64,000 nucleotides of DNA from Triplophysa rosa (Eukaryota; Chordata; Actinopteri; Cypriniformes; Nemacheilidae). A program made the translations under genes and the position numbers. The notes beneath the pieces were generated by a model. The model saw nothing but the letters and a program-made list of their open reading frames with translations. It was not told where the DNA came from and made no database searches. Location: assembly GCF_024868665.1 (NCBI RefSeq), contig NC_079894.1, positions 3,435,426 through 3,499,425 on the forward strand. Direction: 5' to 3'. This document shows, one piece after another, positions 53,944 through 64,000 of the stretch (the stretch's first letter is position 1; every line of letters starts with the position of its first letter).

Positions 53944-56900
53944 TTACATATGTACATGTGACAGTGAATCAGCAATAACATTATCCACCCCTTTCTTGTA
54001 ACATACCTTCAAATTGTAACCTTGACAAATCAGGGACCATCGCATCAAACAATGATTTGCATTTGACATTTGCTGAATAAAAGTCAGAGGGTAATGGTCA
54101 GTAAATACAGTAATGGGATGTTCACAAGAATCAAGGTAAACTTCAAAATGTTGTAAACCGAAAATCAAAGCCAAAGCTTCTTTTTCTATCGTGCTATAAT
54201 TCAACTGATGCTTCAGGAATTTTTTTGAGAAGAAACCGATCGGATGATTCAAATAGTCTTCCCCAGTCTGCAACAAAACAGCGCCAACACCTGTACCACT
54301 AGCATCAACTTCCAGCATGAATGGTTTCCCAAACTGAGGGGCAACCAGTACAGGGGCACTACAAAGTAAAGTTTTCAAAGCTTCGAATGCAGACTGACAT
54401 TCTGGAGACCACTTAAATGATGCAACCTTTTGAAGTAATCCTGTAAGAGGACTAGCAACAATGGAGAAATTTCTACAGAAACACCTGTAATAACCAGTCA
54501 TACCGAGGAATCGCCTCAGTTCCCTTCTGGTCTTAGGAACTGGAAAATCAAGGATGGCTTGAATTTTTGAATTCAGGGGATGAACTTGACCATTTCCAAC
54601 TTCTTTACCAAGGTATGTAACAGTAGCACAACCGAATTCACACTTGGCCAAATTCAAGGTGAGATTAGCATCAGATAAACATTTGAACACTTTATCTATG
54701 CTTCTAAGATGATCTTCAAATGAATCATCATAACAAACAACATCGTCCAAATACACTTCGCAATTTGAAATGTCGGATAACACACGAGACATCATTCTTT
54801 GAAACGTAGCTCCCGCGTTTCTAAGTCCGAATGGCATTACCTGATATTGTAAAAATACATCAGGGGTAGCAAAAGCCGAAATCTCAGATGCACGCTCTGT
54901 GAGCGGCACCTGCCAATAACTCTTCAATAAATCGAGTTTTGTCACAAACTTAGCATTTCCTACTCTATCTACTCAATCCTCCATGCGCGGCATGGGATAA
55001 GAATCAGCTTTAGTTAGTGCGTTAACTTTCCTATAATCCGTACAGAATCTAGAAGTTCCATCTTGTTTGGGAATGAGGAGACATGGGGAACACCATGGGC
55101 TAGAACTTGGGACCGCGAAACCATGTTCTAATAAGTATTTGGTCTCTTGTCTCATCAAGTCTCTCTTAACTGGATTAATACGATAAGACCGTTGCGTAAC
55201 AGGTGAATGTGAACCAACATCAATGTCATGAGTTAATACATGAGTCGTAGTAGGTAAATCACTAAACAAGCTAGGATACTTCTCAATCACACTTCGGATA
55301 TCAGACTGAGCAGATAGGGGTAAGTGAGACAACTTGGATGACAGATTAGACAAAGTCTCTGAATTTAACAAGCGAGCAGAGGTAAATGCGGCACTATTCA
55401 TTTTTACTTCATCCAACTCCGGAGAATAATCAGAAGGTAATCCTACAATAGGAGTGACGGTCAAAACAGAGGACTTAATCTCAGAACTAGAGCGAGTCAC
55501 GTATGCCTTAAGCATATTAACATGACTAAGGCGTGTTTTACGCCTACGATCAGGTGTGTTTACAACATAGTCAGTTTCACTAACTTTCTCTTTCACTTCA
55601 TACGGACCTGCAAATTTTGCATGTAACACTGAACCAACAACCGGGAGTAATATGAGAACTAGGTCACCAGATCGAAAGGAACGCTGAATAGCCTTTCTAT
55701 CATATTGATCCTTCATTTGGCTTTGCGCAGAACTAAGTGAACATTTGGCCAATTTCCACAACTGAAACAACCGTTCACGAAATTCACTAACATGATCTAA
55801 GACATTCTTAGTTGAAGAGGGATGGTCAGATGAAAGAATCTGTTCTTGTAAAATCTTTAGCGGACCACGTACATTGTGTCCAAAGATTAACTCTGAAGGA
55901 CTAAAGCCGAGTGAAGCTTGAGTCGTGGTACGAATTGCAAACAACAATAAAGGAATTTCCTCATCCCATCCCTTTTCTTGCTCTACGCAAAAGGTTCGGA
56001 GTATCGATTTCAGAGTTTGATGGAAACGTTCGATGGCCCCTTGAGACTGAGGGTGATATGCACTAGACACTTGATGTTTGACATTCAATTTTCTGATTAC
56101 TTTGGCAAACACCTTCGACATGAAATTTGTCGCACGATCCGATTGAATGAATCTTGGCACACCGAAAATAGTACAGAACTTAACAATTGCTTTGACGATA
56201 GCGTGAGCCTTAATTGAACGAAGAGGTATAGCTTCAGGATATCTAGTTGAAGCACACATCAGTGTAAGTAGATAAGCATTTCCAGATTTGGTTTTAGGTA
56301 ACGGACCCACACAATCAATCAACACCCGTTCGAATGGTTCTCCTAAAACTGGGATAGGTTTTAAAGGAGCTACAGGAACAACTTGATTCGGTTTACCCGC
56401 TAGTTGACAAGCATGACATGACTTACAGAACTTTGAAACGTCAGATTTCATCGCGGGCCAGAAGAAATGTTTCAATAAGTTATCGTAAGTTTTCCGGACA
56501 CCAATATGACCAGAAAGTTTGTGGTCATGAGCTACACTCAACACTTGTTCTCGAAAAATTTTAGGAATTACTACTTGGAAAACAGTTCGCAAATCATCAA
56601 TGGTATAACGAGGCGACCACTTACGCATAAGCACTCCGTCGTCAACAAAATATGCAACTGAATGCTCTGACAAAACATTAGGTTCGACCGCAGCTGCAAC
56701 ACAGGAACTCAAAGTTTGATCAGCAGCTTGTGCATCAATCAACACAGATCTTTCAAAAGGTAAGTCATCTCTAGGAATTTCACCAATCTTAATTTCAACT
56801 AAATCAACTTTATCATCTGCCGCAGCAGAATAATCATCACTAAGAAAAGTTTTTGACAAATCAACTGTTACTCCCGTTTTTTGAGACTGAGCTCGAGTTA

Positions 56901-58740
56901 CGACACAAGTTTTAAACACCTCAGGAAACTCCTCCTGTAACTCATCTTGATACTGTACATCTGGAACATCAATAACTTCCGGTAAACAAAAAACTTTGTT
57001 CCCCGCCAAGTCATTTCCAAGAATGAGCGTAATACCTTTAACAGGCAGCTCACCCCGAATGGCTAGTTTAACATTACCAGAAACAATCCCAGATCTCAAA
57101 TAGACATTGTGCAACGGAACTTTCACTACAGAGAGATCAATGCCTTGCACCAACACACTAGAATTACAACTTGACTGTTCTGAAAATGGTAGCACACTAC
57201 TCAAAATTATCGATTGAGAAGCGCCGGTATCTCGAAGAATACGTACGTTTTTTGTTTCAGCCTCTGCCTCACTGAAAGACACAACACCATCACACACGAA
57301 TGGTTTGAACGTAGAGTCAATAGACATATCTTGGATTTCTGAATCAAGCGGATACATCGGACGATCAACTAAAACGACACTCTTATAAGTCTTCTTGCCA
57401 TTTCTCTTCTTCAGAATGGGACAGTTAACAATGAGGTGTCCCACCTCGTGACAATAGAAACACTCACGGTTCTCAACCTTCGAAGTTTTCTCAGCGTTCT
57501 TGGACACTATCGAGGAATTTGTAGCACTACCGGCACAATCAGTAGCGCTACGCTTCTTGGATGACAGAAACATTACTTTATGAGTAAGCGCAAATTCATC
57601 CGCAAAAATAGCTGCTTCGGCCAGTGAAGACACCTTCTGTTCATTCAAATAAATAATGATTTTCTCAGGTAGACAACTCTTAAATTCCTCCAACAAAATC
57701 AGCTCTTTCAACTGCTCTAACGTGTTAGCTTTATTAGCCGTACACCATTTCTCAAATAAATTGCTTTTATCTCTCGCAAATTCCACAAATGTTTGACTGG
57801 TGATTTTCACATGATTTCGGAACTTCTGACGGTATGCCTCTGGAACCAATTCGTAAGCGCGCAACACTGCAGTTTTCACTTCCTCATAATTCATGCTCTG
57901 TTCAAGCGTTAACGCAGAACATACTTCTTGCGCTTTTCCAACAAGTTTACATTGTAAGAAAAGCGGCCAAATGTTTTTTGGCCATTTTAAAGTGGTGGCA
58001 ATACGTTCGAATACTGCAAAATAGGTGTCAACTTCGCTTTCACGAAACGATGGAACTAAACCAATATATTTGCTTATATCAATTTCAGGTTCACTTACTT
58101 GAATAGTGCGTCGTGGTGCAGGTTTCGGGCTAGGAGTAGAAGCCATTTTGGGTGGCGAAGCAGGAAGAACACTAGGCACATCAGCAACTGGGGAATGAAC
58201 AAATTGTTTAGCAGCTAGTTCCAGATCTAATTCCTTGATCCTGACTGCTCTTTGAGTCTCTAGCTCGACTGTGCGTACTTGTAACAGCTGACTCTGGTAT
58301 TGCTGCTTGCTCAATTCCAACTCTAACTCTTTCAATCTGATTGCCAACAAAGGATTAACAGAAGGAAAGTTAGCGGGATCCATGCTAGGCAGCTCCGCAG
58401 ATTTGGGAACCGCCCCCTCTTCTACGGAAACCGACATTTGAATTGCAACACCCGCTTCACCTTCACTTTCCATAAACAAAACGCCACGTTCAACCAGATG
58501 TTTTATAATCACCTCCTTAATCTCCGGTTTCCTTGCACCTTGATTTACCTGAATTTGATACAAGTCTGCAATCATAAACAAATCATCTTTACAACAGATG
58601 TTTAACAAACGTAACGATGGTTCGATTGCGAACTTATCTAACTCAAATTTCGCCGACATACCTACTACCCTCCACCATAAAATGAAAATCACCAGGCAAA
58701 ACAAGAACCACAAAATCAATCTCATAAGCTTACCAACCAC
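53944..58740 (-). pseudogene. gag-pol: Gmr1-like Ty3/gypsy gag-pol, one internal TGA
   Basis: One frame of about 1,600 codons interrupted only by TGA at 54973-54975, inside RT. Order: gag with a SCAN-like domain (about residues 300-385, AYRQKFRNHVK, LLEEFKSCLPEKI), CCHC knuckle (CFYCHEVGHLIVNC, about 425), and protease DTGAS (about 505). Integrase follows with HHCC (about 735-780) and D,D-35-E core (LIDCVGPL, IQSDRATNF, GAIERFHQ), then RT (FCTDYRKVNAL, FGLRNAGATFQR, YLDDVVCYDD) and RNase H (EVDASGTGVGA). Integrase before RT is the diagnostic Gmr1 order. The first Met adds a hydrophobic 27-residue leader; Met28 (MSAKFELDKF) at about 58659 looks the likelier start. Confidence 0.93.
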
Positions 58741-58850
58741 AACGAATTTTCACAAATTTGGTTAATAAACAAACTACCAATAACTTCTACCCAAATCTGG
58801 GAAAGAAACGGACAAGTCCCCCAATTTCTTACGAATCTGGGGGGAAGGAC

Positions 58851-58863
58851 GGACGAGCCCCCA
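58851..58863 (-). promoter_or_regulatory. Primer-binding site, tRNA-Pro type
   Basis: On the minus strand TGGGGGCTCGTCC begins 4 nt after the LTR end; it matches the first 13 bases of the murine leukaemia virus tRNA-Pro site. A similar ATTGGGGGACTTGTCCG occurs about 40 bp downstream. Confidence 0.75.
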
Positions 58864-58867
58864 ATTC

Positions 58868-59676
58868 TGTTAAGACCTCTAGGGGTAAGCCGAAACAGAC
58901 AAGTAAAGATACCACACTAGCAACCCAAAGTTTCAGTAAACCAAGTTTATTGGTACAAGGTGGGATTCTCTTCAGGGGCAGACAAGGCCAACATAATAAA
59001 CAAAAGCAGTCTTATTTTAGAGTACTAAATAACCTAGGAAAATAAATAATAGAAAACAAAATACAAGGTATCTTATCTGTCTCCCTGAGGATAAACAAAG
59101 TAAAACTGTAAATCAAAATGGCGTCTAACCCCCTACCTCCAGAAACTTGGTGAAATATGTAAAAGGTATTTACAATGTATGAGAGTGTACTTAAAATAAC
59201 ATGAAGTCCAAATCTCCGTAATCACAATACCATGTTCAGACATACAACAGATACTGGAATTAAGTTACTAAATTCACAGCACACATACTCACATAATCAG
59301 ATTTTAACTCTCTCGGCTACAAGTGTTTCATTTTAGGTAGCAGTGAATAAGCATAGGAAGAATAAGTATATCTCAACAATAGTCACAAGAATCAGGAAAT
59401 CACAACAAATAGAATGAACCAAACAGAACCATCAGCAAAAGGCACAAGAGCTCAATGGCACACAAGGTACACAAGGAACCCAAGGCCTCGAATGAGTGTT
59501 TGGGGCGGTCCTTATATACAAAGGGCACAAAGCGTAGGACCAATGACCATCTCCAAGTGGTTAGTAGAGACCACATCCATCTGGACTAGTGACGTGTCTG
59601 CACACACGAACAAGAGAATGCAAAACACAAACAACACACTATAGCACAATGCACAAACTTTCTCCAGGTCATAACA
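58868..59676 (-). repeat. Gmr1-like gypsy 5' LTR
   Basis: 809 bp from TGTTATGACC (59676) to TTAACA (58868) on the minus strand. Includes a TATATAAGG box near 59512 and AATAAAC near 58950. Confidence 0.9.
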
Positions 59677-59689
59677 CTTACACATCTTC

Positions 59690-59960
59690 AACAATGATTT
59701 ACTGCCATGTTGGATTTGTGTGCGCGTGTACGTGTGCGTTTCTATTCTGAGATTGCACAGCTGGTGTCAGTATTTCAACCAGCATGTTACTGTTGTCTTT
59801 GTTTGTTCTTCGCTTTCTATACAATTTCAGGTGGCCAGCTGTGGTGATTGCTTTTCCTTCCTTGGCTTTAGCTTGTGTGTAATTTAGACTTGGCTTGCAG
59901 TCACAGTGGTGTTCAAAAGGGCTTGGTAAAGGCCTGAAATAGACAACAAAAAGCACCATG
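59690..59960 (-). other. Possible exon, unrecognised
   Basis: After an acceptor-like CTATTTCAG (near 59940) an open frame of about 78 codons with HCDCKPSLNY and GHLKLYRKRRTNKD runs to a stop at 59699. Not recognised; may be a host or transposon exon, or chance. Confidence 0.25.
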
Positions 59961-60475
59961 TCAGCACGTGAAACAATGTCTCATGTGATCTCTATTGGAA
60001 CTAAACTGACCCAGGCGAGATTAAAGGGTATATGTTCTCCTGTGTCCTGCATGCTGCAAAATATTGTCTAATGTGTTACGTATGCTTGCCTCTGTGTGAG
60101 CATTTGCTGCTTAACACCAGCCTGTTGTCATACAACACTTACACGTCCGAAAATGTTTTCGGCAAATGTGTAATAATAGTAGCAGCAGCTGTACTTATTA
60201 CCAATAAAATGTTGTATTCCACCGGCTCACGATTGAATTATAATGTTTAGATGTTTAGATTACAATTGATTTTGGAAAATGAAGACGTTTCTACTACATT
60301 AGAGGGGGTATAGAGGTTGAAGTCTTGTTAAAAAATTTTAAGAGAGGAGCGCAAGGCAAGCATACTAGTTATGCATCGTATTGCACACCTTCTGTGAGAG
60401 CAACATTAAAACATTTCTACACTGCCCAAGAAAATAGATATTTATCTTCTAGCTGGTTAACAATAGACATGTTCA
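59961..60475. other. No gene recognised
   Basis: Unique-looking AT-rich sequence. Confidence 0.4.
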
Positions 60476-60735
60476 TGTCACAGTTTTAGTCTGTTTTGGT
60501 TTTGTATTCTGTGTTCCTTTGTCTGAGTTCATCATTAGTTAATTAGTCCCGCACCTGTTTCTGTTCTACCTGATTATGTTCCCCTTGTATTTAAGAACTG
60601 TCTGTTCCTTAGTTCTTTGTCTGCTGTTGTCATTGTTTTGAGTGGTTGTTATGAGTTTGCGCCTGTTGGTTTATTAAAGTTCTATTTTGGATCGACTTCC
60701 TCATCATGCGCTTTTATCACAGCCATTCCATTACA
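60476..60735 (+). repeat. Small solo LTR-like element
   Basis: TGTCACAGTTTTAG...CATTACA, about 260 bp, with TATTTAAG near 60590 and an ATTAAAG signal near 60674. Flanks GTTCA and GTTAC only partly agree. Confidence 0.55.
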
Positions 60736-60743
60736 GTTACAAG

Positions 60744-61234
60744 CAGTGTTGGGTGTAACTAGTTACTAAGTAATTAGTTACTGTAATTTAATTACTTTTC
60801 CCTTGAAAATTAAAGTAAGGGATTACTCTTATTTTTTCTGTAATTTAATTACAGTTACTTCTGATGTAATTAAACTAAATACTTTGTGTAATACATGTTG
60901 GTGCAATAGTGCAATTGACATCAAAATTCAAAGTCTAACTTTAAAATCCTTGCTTTAATGTATAATTCTCACATTTGTAATACTTTGGTCAGTTAATAAG
61001 AGATCTCTATGTAGTTTAATATTATTTGATTGAATGAATTAAATAAGCCCTTTCATGTCTATCCTTAAATCACTTAACTTATCAAGGTTGATGTAAGATA
61101 TAGAAAGTAATTAGTAATAAGTAACTAAATACTTTTTGGAGAGAGTAATTTGTACATTCATCTAATTACACTATTGAATATGTAATTAGTAACTAGTAAT
61201 GAATGACTTTTTCAGAGTAACTTACCCAACACTG
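60744..61234. mobile_element. hAT MITE with perfect GTTACAAG duplication
   Basis: CAGTGTTGGG...CCCAACACTG, 491 bp, with subterminal inverted AGTTACTAAGTAATTAG-type sequence. The 8-bp GTTACAAG at 60736-60743 and 61235-61242 is a perfect hAT-size target duplication. Confidence 0.95.
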
Positions 61235-61242
61235 GTTACAAG

Positions 61243-62059
61243 TATGTCATTTTTTTGTAAGAGTGTAAAGTAAAGACAATTTTGTCAAAATGCGGGTAAC
61301 AAAGTGACTGTTGGTACTTTAATTAGAATAATATATTATATTTTAATAGGCTACTATATGCAGGGAAGGATTAAGGTGGCAGGGGCCCCTAGGCTGCTCT
61401 TTGGGTGAGACCCCTCTTAGGTGCCTTTCACGCTTGCAGTTTAGTTCGGAACGGAGCACGGTTTGCATGAAAAGCCGCTAATGTAAAAGCTGTCACGCGA
61501 ACTTGGGTTCGCACCAGGGTATCGAACCCTGCGCATGCGCTTTAGCCGATTACAATGTATTCACCGATGTTAGCCAATGCGAGCTGCCAGTCCTCCTTCT
61601 GCTATCTTGGTCATGTTGTTCTTTCAACCTTTGTATTTTGCATTTTTGTGCTCCACATTGTACTTTCTTGCAGACATTTTGCCGCTATGCCGTCTAGCAA
61701 TAGCAGTGACGTAAATTAAAATGATTGCATGATTTCACCAGCAGCTGATTGGACAGATGTGACCCAAATGTAACATCTATCCAATCACCGGCTTATTTTT
61801 TGTTATATTTCTTATGGGCCAATTAGGGTCTATTTTTTAGTCGCACTGAAGTAAATTCAAAATAAATCTTTATATTTAAGAAGGTTTGTAACATCTATAT
61901 GAAAGGATTTATCAGGCACATTTTAGAAAACAGGTTCTTGTGTATATGGTTTGGACGTGGTTTATGGCACTATGTGAAAACATCACTCCCCACACTGTGC
62001 TAGCAAGGTGTCATTTTGACTGAAACATGCCACAAACTCTATTGATGTACGCAGGTTTT
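61243..62059. other. No gene or clear repeat recognised
   Basis: Mixed sequence; ORF 61503-61697 has no recognisable features. Confidence 0.4.
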
Positions 62060-62760
62060 CATTGCTTTGTTAAAAGAGAGCACCCTCAGGGGGAGAATCG
62101 CTTGCTGTCATTGCTTTTTAGCCACCGCGCTAGCCCTGCCTGTCCATCTGCCCGGCTGGAGACTCCGTGAAATTGCCGTATTCCATAATAGACTCGGGCG
62201 TTCTGGGCCGACACACAATGAATGTTGTTGTAATTTCTGCTGTCATGGGGGCAATGGATGCCCCTCTGCGTTTTTCTTTTTTTGTGTGTGCTTGTTGGTC
62301 CATGCGTGGGGAGCAATTTACATAGAGACATTAATGTAACTGTCATGTTCTATCCCAGAGCAGCCATGCAGAACTGCTAAGAGACAGGCCGAGCCGCAAT
62401 ACTGATGCTTATGGCGCTCGCAGATTGAGCTGCGGCACAAAGTTAATGGAATTAAGTAAAGAATTCTCCTATTTACCACTATGGCAGTGAGAGAAAGAGA
62501 GAGGGGTGAACATTTAAAAAAGCGTCGGAGTGGAAATAAATGGCAAATAACACATGGAGGAAAACATTTGAGGAAGTCATTTGTATCCGGTGGAGATTTG
62601 GAGAGAGAGAGATCAGTTGGAGATATGAATTGGTAATGAAATATCTGTGTTAGACCCGTGCGCTGCTTGCAACATCAGCACTACACATCTGTGATGCTCG
62701 AGAACATGTTTCAGGCCTGTGATATTAACTGGCCAATACAGGCGTTTATTGAACTATTTT
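62060..62760. other. Unique, balanced-composition sequence; candidate conserved noncoding element
   Basis: Unlike its surroundings this stretch has no tandem or inverted structure, balanced composition and no coding frame (for example 62310-62480, with TTAATGGAATTAAG and CTATGGCAGTGAG). That character is typical of conserved regulatory DNA, but conservation cannot be tested here. Confidence 0.3.
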
Positions 62761-63171
62761 TTCTCTCTCTCTTATGCCCAGTCCCATCAACAAATCTTAT
62801 TTTGTTTAAAAATGTTATATATTGCATTTGCGGGTCACTCTTTTAACATTAACGTGGTCCATTTTCATTATTTCAGAATGTATTTAGAATAATAGTGTGG
62901 TGCTGGGAGACCGGTTGTTCCTCACGGTCTAACAGAGACAAGATCAGTAAATCATTATTGTGCCTGCTTGTTCTGTTCTCTCACTGACCCCAGACCTGTT
63001 TAAGAAACGCATAAGTTCAGACAGGGAGAAACTGACTGGAGCTTTTTATTTCAATGGCTACGTGTTCGACCTCTATTTGAATGCTTCGCCTCCAGTTGTT
63101 TTATTTAATGTATTTACAGTATATGGAGTTTTATTAATGGCTCAGTGAAGTACTTTTCATTGCTGTGTCTT
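62761..63171. other. No gene recognised
   Basis: Short ORFs only. Confidence 0.4.
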
Positions 63172-63330
63172 AGGGCTGTGCAATTTGGGGAAAATATCTA
63201 ATTGCGATATTTTTGACAGACATTGCGATTGCGATTTGATTTGCGATTTTAACTTTTCTAATTCAAGCTTCAATTCAATATTGTTGTGTGGAGCACAGTA
63301 TGGGTATAGTTACCCTGCTGAAAGAAAACA
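63172..63330. mobile_element. Left end of a TIR transposon, right end not found
   Basis: Begins TAGGGCTGTGCAATTTGGGG with repeated ATTGCGAT motifs, a start common to nonautonomous fish DNA elements. The inverse end is not seen before the window edge. Confidence 0.5.
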
Positions 63331-64000
63331 CCAAAAATAAAAACATTTAATTGTTTCCATTAAAACCATTACAAAATTAATTTTTGTAGTGTGCTTTGGG
63401 CATTATTCAAATAGGGCTTACTGTTGTTCAATTGGTTCCCAACTTCCAGATTACATCACACCAATACAATCCAAATACCAGTGTACACTATTATAGTTTC
63501 CATTAAAACAAATACAACTCCCATTGTAACCCTTAAATCCATAACATTTTCTATTGTGTTAGTGAATTATTAAAATAGTTCATAGTTTACATCTGGCTGA
63601 TTTATTATTGTTTAAGTATGTGGTATTTTTTAAAACAAGTAAAAAGTGTGCTGAATGTTTAATTTCATCCAAGTGAAATTAGCAAAACAGTTAGATAGAA
63701 TTTACATTTGTTTGAAACGCGGAGCTAGGCGTGAGTTTACACAGGGTGCGCGCGTGCGTCAAGCCTCGTCCATATTGCCAGATGCCCGAGCCGGACTCAA
63801 GTACTAAACGTCATTACGAAACAGGCTGTGTGTGCGCGTCAAGTTTAAACGGCTCGTCCGCGAGACGCACAACGCGGGGAAGAGTCGCGCGAGTATGACA
63901 CAGGCTGTGTGTGCGGTCTTCTGAATTGGACGGTTCTTTAGTATTTATTTGCCTAATATGATCGATCTGACTCTGCTGATGCCATAATAACACACACTCT
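63331..64000. other. No gene recognised; GC/CpG-rich patch at 63715-63910
   Basis: AT-rich to 63700, then a CpG-rich patch (GCGCGCGTGCG, GCGCGAG) that includes a repeated CAGGCTGTGTGTGCG at about 63820 and 63901. Confidence 0.4.

Overview
The window looks like a gene-poor, transposon-saturated stretch of a teleost fish genome, probably a cypriniform. The evidence is the mix of families: Tc1/mariner, Merlin and hAT DNA transposons, DIRS and Gmr1-like Ty3/gypsy retroelements, L2-type LINEs, class-I-like endogenous retroviruses (ERVs), and a tRNA-derived SINE with a tail typical of fish. No host gene is identified with confidence. Almost every protein signal belongs to a mobile element, and most are broken.

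Layout: 1-3.7 kb (minus strand) holds ERV env fragments around three small paralogous ORFs of unknown function. 3.7-7.0 kb is an L2 scrap, then a Gmr1-like gypsy remnant whose LTR was split by a Tc1 element with an intact transposase ORF. 7.0-10.7 kb has LINE scraps, MITEs and a DIRS terminus split by a SINE. 10.76-20.95 kb is a nest: a hAT-like element contains a solo LTR, which contains an ERV (ERV-1). ERV-1 keeps RNase H and integrase and carries, where env would be expected, a macrodomain resembling OARD1/TARG1. 21-33 kb holds a Merlin transposase gene whose last intron has grown to about 9 kb. That intron contains an inverted-repeat DNA transposon, a DIRS retrotransposon, and an LTR that itself holds a minisatellite and another LTR.

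33.9-47.3 kb is a rearranged block. L2 3' end, a 4,225-bp segment (Merlin 5' exons, MITE, solo LTR, ERV-2 gag and protease), the rest of ERV-2 pol, an L2 5' end, a second copy of the 4,225-bp segment, and another L2 3' end follow in that order. An 80-bp perfect fold-back insertion lies in ERV-2 pol. 48.4-53.2 kb holds gypsy and DIRS fragments. 53.2-59.7 kb is a nearly complete Gmr1-like gypsy element on the minus strand whose gag-pol frame has one internal TGA. 59.7-64 kb is calmer: a solo LTR, a hAT MITE with a perfect 8-bp target duplication, and unique-looking sequence that may include a conserved noncoding element.

The most unusual biology is in the two related ERVs. One carries a TARG1-like macrodomain with both catalytic positions retained. 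Both carry an H-x-T motif in the protease-RT linker, and ERV-2 shows a second. These suggest a retroviral lineage that acquired nucleotide-processing domains. Coordinates of repeats and exons were read by eye, and family names rest on motif recognition, not on database searches.
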